Of a stretch of DNA of 64,000 bases, positions 54,595 to 63,266 are shown piece after piece. The first letter of the stretch is position 1. Each line of letters opens with the position of its first letter. A model generated the notes under the pieces. It was not told where the DNA came from, ran no database searches, and saw nothing but the letters and a program-made list of their open reading frames with translations. The DNA lies in contig NZ_CP012075.1 in NCBI RefSeq assembly GCF_001262015.1, forward strand, positions 558,001 through 622,000, in the 5' to 3' direction. The translations under genes and the position numbers were made by a program. Origin of the DNA: Prevotella fusca JCM 17724. Lineage in GTDB: Bacteria > Bacteroidota > Bacteroidia > Bacteroidales > Bacteroidaceae.

Positions 54595-54702
54595 ATACTT
54601 TAACGTTATAAGACTTTCCTTTACATTCAAAGTCTTATATACTTTTTTTACTATGCCTTACCATACTGACAATATTGAAGCTCTCTTCCATATTCTACCG
54701 AT

Positions 54703-54780
54703 GTGTTGATAGTAAGCACATGCGGTGTTGATGGCAAGCACATGTGGTGCTGGGTGCCAAGTACCTTGCAATATGTTACC
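54703..54780 (+). repeat. 22-bp-period array, type 2, copy 2
   Basis: Three exact 22-bp units GTGTTGATAGT+AAGCACATGCG, GTGTTGATGGC+AAGCACATGTG, GTGCTGGGTGC+CAAGTACCTTG, then CAATATGTTACC. The last unit and flank match the inverted copy at 39401-39434 with few changes. Confidence 0.82.
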
Positions 54781-55038
54781 GGGACGGGATCAGCTTGTCG
54801 TCAGGAAAGGGTTGTCCTGTCAAAAGTGAACAAGGGGACAGTAGATATTTTGCGGGAGATACGCATATAGTTTAGCAAGGCTTATCTGATTAGGAGACTT
54901 GTCTTCCAGAGCTGATACGATATTATCTGTTTAAAAGAGAACTCGCATTTGGAGCGTATGCTGTTTCTATCTTATCGGGCAGCAATAACGAAAACCTGAC
55001 AAGGAATGTTAAAGGTGGATAAAATACGGATGAGAAAC

Positions 55039-55082
55039 TTGCATGTACGGGGTTATCTTTCTATATTTGCAGTATATATTTG
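55039..55082 (+). promoter_or_regulatory. Promoter region of the T6SS cargo island
   Basis: TTG (55039-55041) is 20 bases before TATATTTG (55062-55069). A second TATATTTG (55075-55082) follows 13 bases later. The leader to tssD is about 200 nt. Confidence 0.6.
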
Positions 55083-55279
55083 CGTATATATTGTAGGAAA
55101 CAATATTTCATTATACAACAGATTGCAATTCTTCCTCTTCTTTCAGAGCAAGACTGTTCACAGCCGCACAGAGGAGACTTCAGGAAGTTGTTTGAGGTTT
55201 TCTCTTTTTTGTCCCTTGCAGGATGATGCAGAGTTGCCTCTTTGATCATTATTTACTAACAACTTAAAATTTTTCAATT

Positions 55280-55678
55280 ATGGGTTCATTCAGAGCAACA
55301 TTGGAATTAGGTGGCAAGGAGTATGACGTACTCTATTCCAACTACGAGTTCAGCCGCAACACTGACAGCAAGGGCAAGCCTTCATCAAGCATCTCGGGCG
55401 GCCGCGTAAGCGTGACGGTAGAGTCAACGGACGACACGACGGCCATCGAGGCCATGCTCAACAGCCAGTTCAAGGCCGTCGAGGGCAAGATAGTCTACAA
55501 GAAGACAGAGGAGGACGCGAAGATGAAGGAGATCTGCTTCAAGAATGCGTACATCGTCCACTACAAGGAGACGCTGAACGTAGAGAACGAGACTCCTATG
55601 ACCATCGCGATGACCTTCTCTGCGGAGACCATCACGGTGGGCAATGCGGAGCTTGACAACCGCTGGCCACGCACATAA
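55280..55678 (+). CDS. tssD: T6SS tube protein TssD (Hcp), subtype iii
   Basis: 132 residues, the standard length for Bacteroidota TssD. It starts MGSFRATLELGGKEYDVLYS and ends ELDNRWPRT. Hcp rings stack into the inner tube fired by the type VI secretion machine. A long leader and a position ahead of vgrG suggest very strong expression. Base composition rises to GC-rich from the middle of the gene onward. The structural T6SS genes (sheath, baseplate, ClpV) are not in the window, so this is a detached cargo locus. A GC hairpin follows. Confidence 0.94.
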   Translation: MGSFRATLELGGKEYDVLYSNYEFSRNTDSKGKPSSSISGGRVSVTVESTDDTTAIEAMLNSQFKAVEGKIVYKKTEEDAKMKEICFKNAYIVHYKETLNVENETPMTIAMTFSAETITVGNAELDNRWPRT

Positions 55679-55693
55679 GGCGACGGGCGGCGG

Positions 55694-55733
55694 GGAGGGC
55701 ATGTCAGGGAGCAGGTCTCCCGGCATGCCCTCC
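55694..55733 (+). other. Strong hairpin between tssD and vgrG
   Basis: GGAGGGCATG pairs with CATGCCCTCC, with an inner GGGAG/CTCCC arm. No T-run follows. It is well placed to shield the tssD message from 3' decay or lower read-through into vgrG. Confidence 0.55.
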
Positions 55734-55808
55734 TGCCTTATGCCTACATCCCTTTCCTTATGATCATCCCTTTCCCGACAGACATCACCACAGTAAAAAC
55801 GATACGAC

Positions 55809-57611
55809 ATGGCATTTCCCGACATACGCTTCACCGTGACCATCGGTGACACTGCAATCCCCACCTTCAAGTCCTTCCGCCTGGAACAGCGCATAGGCGA
55901 CCATCATTACTTCGAGCTGGTCCTCGACCTCGAGACCGGCAGCAGCCGCTTCTCACATGACATGGGCGGCAGCTCCGACTGGCTCGGCGAGCCCCTGACC
56001 GTCCGCACCGACGGCAGCACCTCCTTCCTGGGCGTGGTGACGAACGTACACATGCACCGTGAGGACAGCGAGTTCGGGCATCTCGTCGTGTCCGGCTACT
56101 CCGCCACCTACCGCCTGGAGACCGCCCCCGGCAACTTCTCATGGACAGGGAAGAAGATAGGAGAGATCGTCAGCCAGCTCTGTGATGCCGCAGGGGTCGG
56201 GGCAAAGGTCAATGCAGCCTATGACGGCACGCCTGACTATCTCTGCCAGTACGGCGAGTCCCAGTTCGATTTCATCCGCCGTCTTTCCGCACAGTACAAG
56301 GAATGGCTCTACTATGACGGCACATCCCTCGTCTTCGGGAATCCCAAGACACTTCCCGACTCGGTCTGCCTTGAGTTCGGCACCACCCTCTCTTCGCTTG
56401 ACATCGGCATCCAGACGCTCGCCCGCCCCAAGAAGGCCTACAGCTACCACTCCTCGTCCGACCAGCAGATGAACGAGGCGAGCCCGTCGGAGACGGCCGG
56501 CCAGGACCTCCTTGCCCGCAAGGCGGTGGCAGCCTCGATGAAGCTGTTCAGCGTCCCGGCACGCCAGTATGCCGAGCAGCGTGTCAACTCCGGTCCGGAG
56601 CTGGTGGACTACATGCGCCGCAAGCAGTCGGCAGAGACGGCGGAGAGCCACTACGTCACCGCCGAGAGCCGTGTGCCGGGTCTGTGCGTGGGCAGCGTCG
56701 TCAAGATAGACAGCTCCTTCTACCAGTCCTTCAGGTCCCTCTCCCGCAGGACGCTGGGCGAGTTCATCATCACCGAGATCGTGCACGAGGTGGGTGAGGA
56801 CGGCTACTACCGCAACCGTTTCAAGGCACTCCCCTCCGCCCTTGAGGTGATTCCCGTGCCCGATGTACGCATCCCCCATGCCGAGACGCAGATGGCTACG
56901 GTGACGAGGAACGACGACCCCAGGGGCAGCGGCCGCATCCAGGTGCGGATGAACTGGCAGGCTGACGACATGAACACGAACTGGATCCGGGTGATGACAC
57001 CGGATGGTGGTAGCAGTAGTGACGTGAAGAGCAACCGCGGCTTCGTATTCATCCCCGAGGTAGGCGACCATGTCCTCGTCGGCTTCCGCCACGGCGATCC
57101 CTCCCGTCCCTATGCCATGGGCAGCTTGTTCAACGGATCGACAGGTGGTGGCGGCGGCAAGGGCAACAACTGCAAGAGCCTCACCACACGCAGTGGCAGC
57201 ACTCTTAAGCTCGATGACAGCACAGGTAATGTGCTTCTTGCTGATAAGACCGGACAGAATCTTATTACGTTCGATGGGAATAATACAGTAACAGTATCTT
57301 CTGCCACCAATATCCATCTGGATAATGGTAAAGCCTCTATAAAGATGGAGGGAGATGTGATAACGATTAAGGCGAATACCATATGTATTGACGGGGCAAC
57401 AAGTACAACTTGTCAGTCAGGAGAAAGTGACAGTGTCGTTATTACCAGTGGAACTGGTGTCGACATAAAAGGCGTTGATATAAATGCGATAGCAGAAACC
57501 AATGCTGAGATTTCAGGTGGAAGTAAGAGTGTACTGTCATCTCCTTCTACATCCATCAGTGGAGATGCCGATGTTACTATTAATGGAGGTTTGGTCAAGA
57601 TAAACTCATAA
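55809..57611 (+). CDS. vgrG: T6SS spike protein VgrG (TssI)
   Basis: 600 residues. A gp27-like N-terminal part (about 1-360) starts MAFPDIRFTVTIGDTAIPTF. The gp5 OB-fold (about 366-445) contains RNDDPRGSGRIQVRMNWQAD and GFVFIPEVGDHVLVGF. A GGGGGKG linker near 446 leads to the triple-stranded beta-helix spike (450-600) of short repeated strands rich in Thr, Ser, Asp and Gly. No C-terminal effector extension. It receives PAAR-type tips and effectors. GC content is high until about base 57180, then falls sharply within the spike, marking a recombination boundary. It is 2 bp from the next gene. Confidence 0.94.
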   Translation: MAFPDIRFTVTIGDTAIPTFKSFRLEQRIGDHHYFELVLDLETGSSRFSHDMGGSSDWLGEPLTVRTDGSTSFLGVVTNVHMHREDSEFGHLVVSGYSATYRLETAPGNFSWTGKKIGEIVSQLCDAAGVGAKVNAAYDGTPDYLCQYGESQFDFIRRLSAQYKEWLYYDGTSLVFGNPKTLPDSVCLEFGTTLSSLDIGIQTLARPKKAYSYHSSSDQQMNEASPSETAGQDLLARKAVAASMKLFSVPARQYAEQRVNSGPELVDYMRRKQSAETAESHYVTAESRVPGLCVGSVVKIDSSFYQSFRSLSRRTLGEFIITEIVHEVGEDGYYRNRFKALPSALEVIPVPDVRIPHAETQMATVTRNDDPRGSGRIQVRMNWQADDMNTNWIRVMTPDGGSSSDVKSNRGFVFIPEVGDHVLVGFRHGDPSRPYAMGSLFNGSTGGGGGKGNNCKSLTTRSGSTLKLDDSTGNVLLADKTGQNLITFDGNNTVTVSSATNIHLDNGKASIKMEGDVITIKANTICIDGATSTTCQSGESDSVVITSGTGVDIKGVDINAIAETNAEISGGSKSVLSSPSTSISGDADVTINGGLVKINS

Positions 57612-57613
57612 GT

Positions 57614-58984
57614 ATGGCGGCAGGAGTTTCAATAGCAAGTGAATATGGGAAGCTACAGGACTTGTGGCGAAGTATAGAACGTGATGAGGAGTGGCGGCTT
57701 GCCATTTGGAATGCTCAAGTAGAGGACGTGGACATCATTGACAAGTTCATGGAAGTTGAACGTTCACCTGCCGGAGAGTTCACTGATGTTTTTTTTCGTT
57801 TTGACACATCCTATCAAGGTGATGCCAAGGTCTTTACCGAGTCTCTTTGGGAAGAGTATATCAGTTGGTTTAAGGAGGAGTTACCAGAAGAGTTCGATAT
57901 TATGGCAGCTTTGAAGAAGGACGGTCGTCTTTATCAAGATTATCAACCAGACAGTTCGTTAGAGCATACGGCTGAGAATCTATGGAGTGAGCTGCTACGC
58001 TTCAAGTCATGTATAAAAGGACTTGAAACACGTCATTTCTGTATTTATATCCCCCCTGCTTCTTATGAAGGTATGGAACTGACCCCTTGGCTTACCAATG
58101 TTTTAGACAGTATACCCCAAGGTATTCGACTTGTAACAATTGACTATGCCGCTCAACGCAAGGTTAAGCTGGGCTCGACAAAGAAAGTAATTCTTTTAGA
58201 GCCGAAACTCAACATGTCTGATGCCATACGCAATGCGATGGATAAAGAATGTGGCTCGTATGACTCCACAAATCTGAACAGTCTTTATACCCGCCAGATT
58301 CGTACCGTACTGGACTGTACGTCCAAGAAGAGTGAATCCATACTTGACAAAGAAGTTGGTAAACTGATTGATTTGTCACATCAGTTAGATAGTGAGGATG
58401 TAACCCTTACAACTCCTATTGTTGCAGCACAGGCCTACTATATCATTCAGAACAATGACAAGAGTCTTCTTTATTGTGACCGTACCATCAAGGAGACAGA
58501 AAGAAGGATGAGACCTGATGACCTGACAGCATATTCTATATGGAAAGTAGCCCTGTTTCAGAAGGCAGCTATATTCGTAGGTACAAAGAAGCATGACGAG
58601 GCTATACCCTTGTATGAACAGGTTGCAGCAGCTGCTGCTAAAAGAGGTGATATATTGTATGTCCTTGAAGGCTATCGTATGAGTGCATATCTGAATTATG
58701 AGCTGGGAAATGTTGAAGGGGCGTTTATCCGCTCCCTGTTGGCACTTGAAGCTGGGAGCCATCTTGACATGAAGATGAGGCGAGCTTCAACTTTTGCGTA
58801 CGCCGCTTCTATGGCATTGCGCTTTTGCAAACAGGTGAGAGACAAACAGGATATGACCGTATTAGAGAAACAGTTGGAGCAATGGCTAGGTTCAGACTGG
58901 CGTGAGCTGGTATCAGCCTTTGACAAGCAGTCGGGCAGCAACCCTCGGAAGTTCTCAATTTTAACTAAAAACAAGCAGAAATAA
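57614..58984 (+). CDS. Unrecognised protein with TPR-like part, candidate T6SS effector adaptor
   Basis: 456 residues, no signal peptide or membrane helix. The gene begins 2 bp after vgrG and ends 4 bp before the Rhs gene, so the three are translationally linked. The N-terminal ~200 residues (SLWEEYISWFKEELPEEFD; LETRHFCIYIPPASYEG) match no family I know. Residues ~265-400 form helical hairpins with TPR-like spacing (QAYYIIQNNDKSLLYCDRTI; AIPLYEQVAAAAAKRGDILY). In proteobacteria, proteins placed between VgrG and an Rhs effector (DUF4123, DUF1795, DUF2169) load the effector; this protein has the position but not the sequence of those. It could alternatively be a second immunity or a structural part. 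Composition is AT-rich relative to vgrG and the Rhs core. Confidence 0.7.
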   Translation: MAAGVSIASEYGKLQDLWRSIERDEEWRLAIWNAQVEDVDIIDKFMEVERSPAGEFTDVFFRFDTSYQGDAKVFTESLWEEYISWFKEELPEEFDIMAALKKDGRLYQDYQPDSSLEHTAENLWSELLRFKSCIKGLETRHFCIYIPPASYEGMELTPWLTNVLDSIPQGIRLVTIDYAAQRKVKLGSTKKVILLEPKLNMSDAIRNAMDKECGSYDSTNLNSLYTRQIRTVLDCTSKKSESILDKEVGKLIDLSHQLDSEDVTLTTPIVAAQAYYIIQNNDKSLLYCDRTIKETERRMRPDDLTAYSIWKVALFQKAAIFVGTKKHDEAIPLYEQVAAAAAKRGDILYVLEGYRMSAYLNYELGNVEGAFIRSLLALEAGSHLDMKMRRASTFAYAASMALRFCKQVRDKQDMTVLEKQLEQWLGSDWRELVSAFDKQSGSNPRKFSILTKNKQK

Positions 58985-58988
58985 CACA

Positions 58989-61900
58989 ATGGCAATAGAA
59001 GGAAATCCCTTAGTACTTGCAGAACGAGTGTTCGGCGACCTTTTCGGTAAGGCAAAAGACTCGATAAATAACTTGCAGAAGGATCTGGCAAGTGTTCTGC
59101 CAAGCATGCCAGGCATGCCTGTAGGTAAATATTTTGACTTGGCTTTAGGTGTAGATATACATGCGACGACCTGGCCTCCGTCACCAGCCCTCCCAGTACC
59201 GGCCTGTGCGATGGTATTCGACCTTATGTCCGAGATCATGTCGTTGGTTGCTCCAGCGCTGCCATCACCTGAGAGTGGGCTTGGGGCTATTGCTGTGTCA
59301 ATATTGAAAGGCATGGCACCGTCCGTGAAGGTACATGGTCGTTGGATAGCTCAAGCGGGAATCTCCATGGTACAGCTGCCTGCTGTTGTCATACACATTT
59401 TTCCTGTTACCTCACCTTTTGCTGATGCCGAGATGTGGATGGGAAGCTCTACGGTACTTGCAGACGGAGGTCCTTGTTCAACGCAGTTCCATCCTGCCCT
59501 TTCATGCAACACCTACGGTTTTGCACCGCCTCCGAGACTTCATCCGGGGAAGTTCAAGAAACCAAGCACCTCACTTTTCCTGCCCACACAGTTACTTTCA
59601 ATTATAACTTCTGGCGGAAAGCCTGTCCTTGTGGGTGGTCCGCCGACGATAGACCTTTTCCAGCTGGGAATGAAAATCGGACTCAAGTGCCTGACCAAGA
59701 CCAAGGCTTATCAGAAACTCTCAGAAGCATTTGAGAAGACTCCCCTGGGAAAGATAAACAAGAAAATGAACTGCTGGCTCTTCGGAGAGCCAGTAGATGC
59801 CGCTACGGGGCGGGTTTACCATACCAATACTGACTTTGAACTGCCCGGTCCGATTCCATTGGTATGGGAACGTACTTATTACAGCGATGCGGATATAGCG
59901 GGAACACTAGGCTACAACTGGCATCACAGCTATAACATGAGCATACGGGAGGAAGCAGGGCTTGGCATGATATTCCGCCATCCCACCGGACGAGAGTCAG
60001 GCTGCCCGTTCTTGCAAACAGGTGAGAGCTTCTATGACCAGGAGGAACATCTGGAATGGAAGCATACGGAAAACGGTTACACCATCTATTGCGATGACGA
60101 GGGAGTGTACTATCACTTTTCAAGTGTCCAGCGTGCAGGCGGACTCCGGATGCTTAAGGAGATTTCCACTGCAGACGGCTTCAGGATTCTTTTCCGTTAC
60201 ACTGCAAATGGTGCTCTGAAGGAAATTGTTGATTCACGTGGCGAGACCCTCTACGTGAATACTGACCGCCAGGGACGTATAGAGAAAGTCTTCAGACGGG
60301 CGGATGGCAAGGACATTCCCCTCGTGGGCTATCACTATGATGCATCTGGCAATATGGTCTCCACTGAGGATTCTTCTGGTACGAGGAAGTTCTTTTATTA
60401 TGCCGGACACCAGCTGGTCAAGCTCACCAACCAGTCAGGTATGAGCTTCCACTGGGAGTACGACGGTGAAGGGGAAACCTCACGCTGTATTCACACCTGG
60501 GGTGATGACGGCGTGATGGAATACCATATTGAGTATGGTGATGGCTTTACCAGGACTACCAATGGACTGGGACATACAACGGAGTACTACTATCACGACA
60601 ATAAGCTGATTTACAAGATAGTGGATGCCAACGGCGGTGTTACCCGCCAGCATTACAATGAGTTCAAGGAATTGGATGTCGTGGTAAACCCCGAAGGCTA
60701 CAGTCGCCGTACCGTATTCAACAACTTCGGCCTTCCTGTGGAGATAACGGATGAGAACGGGTCGAAGACAAGGCTTTCCTATGATGAGCGTCGGAACCTT
60801 ACGTCCATCATTACCGGCACCGGGCGCAGGACGTCATGGGAATATGATGAATATGACCGTGTGGTGAAGCGCAGACTGCCGGACGGCAACAGCTTCAGCT
60901 ATACCTATGAGGGAGGTGCGCTGAACACCATCACCGACATGGAGGGTCGCATCTACACGTTGAAGTTCAACAGCCGGCAGGAACTCCGGCAGCTTGTATT
61001 CCCGAATGGCATTCACCGGACATGGGACTATGATGAGCGTGGAAGACTTGTCAAGGCAACGGATGTCAAGGGCAACGTGACTTCCTATGGCTATGATGAT
61101 GCAGACAATCTGATACGTCTGCAGGAACCGGATGGCAATGTGCACGAGTTCTCCTATGATACCTCGGGCAACCTTGTCGTGGCTTCTGACCGGCTGCGCA
61201 AGGTGGAGTTCGAGTACGGACCGCTGGGAACGCTCATCGGCAGGCGACAGTTCGACCATCATGTGCGTTTCCGTTATGACGGTGAGCTGCAGCTGCGCGA
61301 GATCATCAACGAGGGCGGCGAACGCTATTCCTTCCGTCTTGACGGACTCGGCCGTGTCGTGGAGGAGACGGGCTTTGACGGACTGCAGCGTAAGTACCTT
61401 CGTGATGGTGCCGGCAGGGTAATACGGGTTGTCCGCCCCGGAGGCAGGCAGACTGAATATGAATATGACGGTGTGGGAAATATCCTGCAGGAAACACATC
61501 ATGACGGGCGGACAAGCTGTTTTGCCTATGACGGGGACGGACAGCTGCTACGTGCAGAGAACAAGGAGATGAAGGTTGCCTTCAAGCACGACACAGGGGG
61601 GCGGATAGTGAAGGAGACACAGGGCGAACACAGTATCATGCGCAAGTATGAGCGCACAGGACGACACGTGCATACTGAGAGCAGTCTTGGCGCAAGCATT
61701 GACTATGCCCACGACAGGGATGGCAACCTCAGTGGGATGAACAGCGGAGGATGGTCAGCCAGATGGCAGCGTGACAGGGTAGGCCTGGAGACGGAGCGTG
61801 AACTTACAGGCGGAGTGCATGTAAGGACGCATCATGACAGCCTTGGACGTGAGACCTACAAGTCGGTGGGTGCACGCAATGTCGAGCAGTTCCGCCGCAG

Positions 61901-63248
61901 CTATACCTGGGGCATCGGCAACCGTCTTCATGCAACCGAGGACGGTCTTACGGGTCGCCGGGTCCGCTATGACTACGACGAGTTCGACAATCTTCTTTCC
62001 GCCGAGTACAGGCAGGGGAATGACGTGGAGCGTATCTACCGTATTCCTGACCGTATCGGCAACCTCTTTGAGACACGTGAGAAGGATGACCGTAAGTATG
62101 GCACGGGCAGCAGGCTGGCGGAAGACCGTGACTACTTCTATCACTATGACTGTGAGGGCAACCTCGTGTTCAAGGAGTTCAGGACGCTGGACTGGACTGG
62201 CATGTCCGTTCCGCTTGGCGGACAGAAGGCGCACCTGCAGGAGGAGCTCGGCATAACCTTCCGTGCCTTTGGTGCAGGCTGGCGTTATGACTGGCAGAGT
62301 GACGGTATGCTGTCGAGGGTCGTCCGTCCTGACGGCAAGGAAGTGTCATTCGCATACGATGCGCTGGGCAGGCGGACCGAGAAAACCTATGAGGGTGTCA
62401 CTACTCACTTCGTGTGGGACGGCAATGTTCCGCTGCACGAGTGGCAGGAAGTTGCTGCTGATGCCGGAAAGGCAGATGTCACAACCTGGCTCTTTGAGCA
62501 GAACACGTTCATTCCTGCTGCCAAGCTCGCTGCCAACGGCGAGAGCTTCTCCATCGTGTCTGATTACCTCGGCACTCCCCTGCAGGCATTTGACAATAAC
62601 GGCAACAAGGTATGGGAGCAGGAACTTGACATCTTCGGCAGAAAGAGGAAGGGAAACAATAAATCCTCCTTCATTCCGTTTAAGTACCAGGGGCAGTATG
62701 AAGACGTTGAGACTGGGCTGTACTACAACCGATTCCGCTATTACGAACCTAATACTGGAACCTATATCAGCCAGGACCCGATAGGATTAGAAGGAGATAC
62801 CCTTAACTTATATAATTACGTTGTTGATAATAATGACGGAATTGATCCTCTAGGTTTGTACAATCCTTATGGACATAAGAAGAATGGACAATTCAAAAAG
62901 AAACCTGGTGCAAAACCAAAAGTCAAACCAAGTTTACATGGTAATTCTAGATCGTCTACCAAACCTGCTGTATTGTATGCCATGTATGATGGAGATGGTA
63001 ATTTCCAGAAATGGGGCATTACAGATAAAGTAAAGAACCCTAAATCTGGTCGTTATGGCAATTCTTTACCTGATGACTGGGATGTTAGAGAGATGAGTCG
63101 AGGAAAGAGAACTGATATGTTGGATTTAGAAAGAGAATTGTCTGAAAAGGTTCCAGGTCCTTTAAATCATGAAAGTTGGGCTGGAAGCAAAAAAGGTGAG
63201 ACGTTAAGTAATAAGGCCGAAGCTATATATAAGAAAGCAAATCATTGA
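58989..63248 (+). CDS. PAAR-like/Rhs T6SS effector with GIY-YIG-like nuclease tip
   Basis: 1419 residues. The N-terminus (about 1-260) is a PAAR-like VgrG-tip domain with possible metal ligands Cys163, His168 and Cys173. A DUF6531-type boundary (EPVDAATGRVY, about 267) opens the Rhs/YD-repeat shell, with dozens of YDxxGR/YDxxG repeats. The shell ends with the paired aspartyl-protease-like motifs DPIGL (about 1262) and DPLGL (about 1286). The tail, ~129 residues, is AT-rich and differs in composition from the shell. It shows a GIY-YIG-nuclease pattern: YAMY with Tyr1330, KWGIT with Trp1342, Arg1355, Glu1381 and Asn1393. This suggests a DNA-cutting toxin stored in the Rhs cocoon and delivered by VgrG. 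No signal peptide, as expected for T6SS cargo. The shell and effector role are certain; the nuclease fold is inference from spacing. Confidence 0.88.
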   Translation: MAIEGNPLVLAERVFGDLFGKAKDSINNLQKDLASVLPSMPGMPVGKYFDLALGVDIHATTWPPSPALPVPACAMVFDLMSEIMSLVAPALPSPESGLGAIAVSILKGMAPSVKVHGRWIAQAGISMVQLPAVVIHIFPVTSPFADAEMWMGSSTVLADGGPCSTQFHPALSCNTYGFAPPPRLHPGKFKKPSTSLFLPTQLLSIITSGGKPVLVGGPPTIDLFQLGMKIGLKCLTKTKAYQKLSEAFEKTPLGKINKKMNCWLFGEPVDAATGRVYHTNTDFELPGPIPLVWERTYYSDADIAGTLGYNWHHSYNMSIREEAGLGMIFRHPTGRESGCPFLQTGESFYDQEEHLEWKHTENGYTIYCDDEGVYYHFSSVQRAGGLRMLKEISTADGFRILFRYTANGALKEIVDSRGETLYVNTDRQGRIEKVFRRADGKDIPLVGYHYDASGNMVSTEDSSGTRKFFYYAGHQLVKLTNQSGMSFHWEYDGEGETSRCIHTWGDDGVMEYHIEYGDGFTRTTNGLGHTTEYYYHDNKLIYKIVDANGGVTRQHYNEFKELDVVVNPEGYSRRTVFNNFGLPVEITDENGSKTRLSYDERRNLTSIITGTGRRTSWEYDEYDRVVKRRLPDGNSFSYTYEGGALNTITDMEGRIYTLKFNSRQELRQLVFPNGIHRTWDYDERGRLVKATDVKGNVTSYGYDDADNLIRLQEPDGNVHEFSYDTSGNLVVASDRLRKVEFEYGPLGTLIGRRQFDHHVRFRYDGELQLREIINEGGERYSFRLDGLGRVVEETGFDGLQRKYLRDGAGRVIRVVRPGGRQTEYEYDGVGNILQETHHDGRTSCFAYDGDGQLLRAENKEMKVAFKHDTGGRIVKETQGEHSIMRKYERTGRHVHTESSLGASIDYAHDRDGNLSGMNSGGWSARWQRDRVGLETERELTGGVHVRTHHDSLGRETYKSVGARNVEQFRRSYTWGIGNRLHATEDGLTGRRVRYDYDEFDNLLSAEYRQGNDVERIYRIPDRIGNLFETREKDDRKYGTGSRLAEDRDYFYHYDCEGNLVFKEFRTLDWTGMSVPLGGQKAHLQEELGITFRAFGAGWRYDWQSDGMLSRVVRPDGKEVSFAYDALGRRTEKTYEGVTTHFVWDGNVPLHEWQEVAADAGKADVTTWLFEQNTFIPAAKLAANGESFSIVSDYLGTPLQAFDNNGNKVWEQELDIFGRKRKGNNKSSFIPFKYQGQYEDVETGLYYNRFRYYEPNTGTYISQDPIGLEGDTLNLYNYVVDNNDGIDPLGLYNPYGHKKNGQFKKKPGAKPKVKPSLHGNSRSSTKPAVLYAMYDGDGNFQKWGITDKVKNPKSGRYGNSLPDDWDVREMSRGKRTDMLDLERELSEKVPGPLNHESWAGSKKGETLSNKAEAIYKKANH

Positions 63249-63266
63249 CATTTAATCGTTTGACAG

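Larger units (their letters stand above)
54595..55279. other. Gap and leader upstream of the T6SS cargo island
   Basis: About 690 bp. It holds a type-2 22-bp array and two overlapping promoter boxes, then a ~200-nt leader before tssD. An AT-rich frame at 55006-55245 spans the promoter boxes and is not a gene. Confidence 0.65.

Noticed and set aside
55006..55245. 79-codon frame upstream of tssD
   Set aside because: It spans the promoter boxes and is AT-rich without coding bias.
56139..57317. 392-codon frame opposite vgrG
   Set aside because: GC-rich genes leave long open antisense frames; the sequence is low in recognisable structure and vgrG itself is certain.
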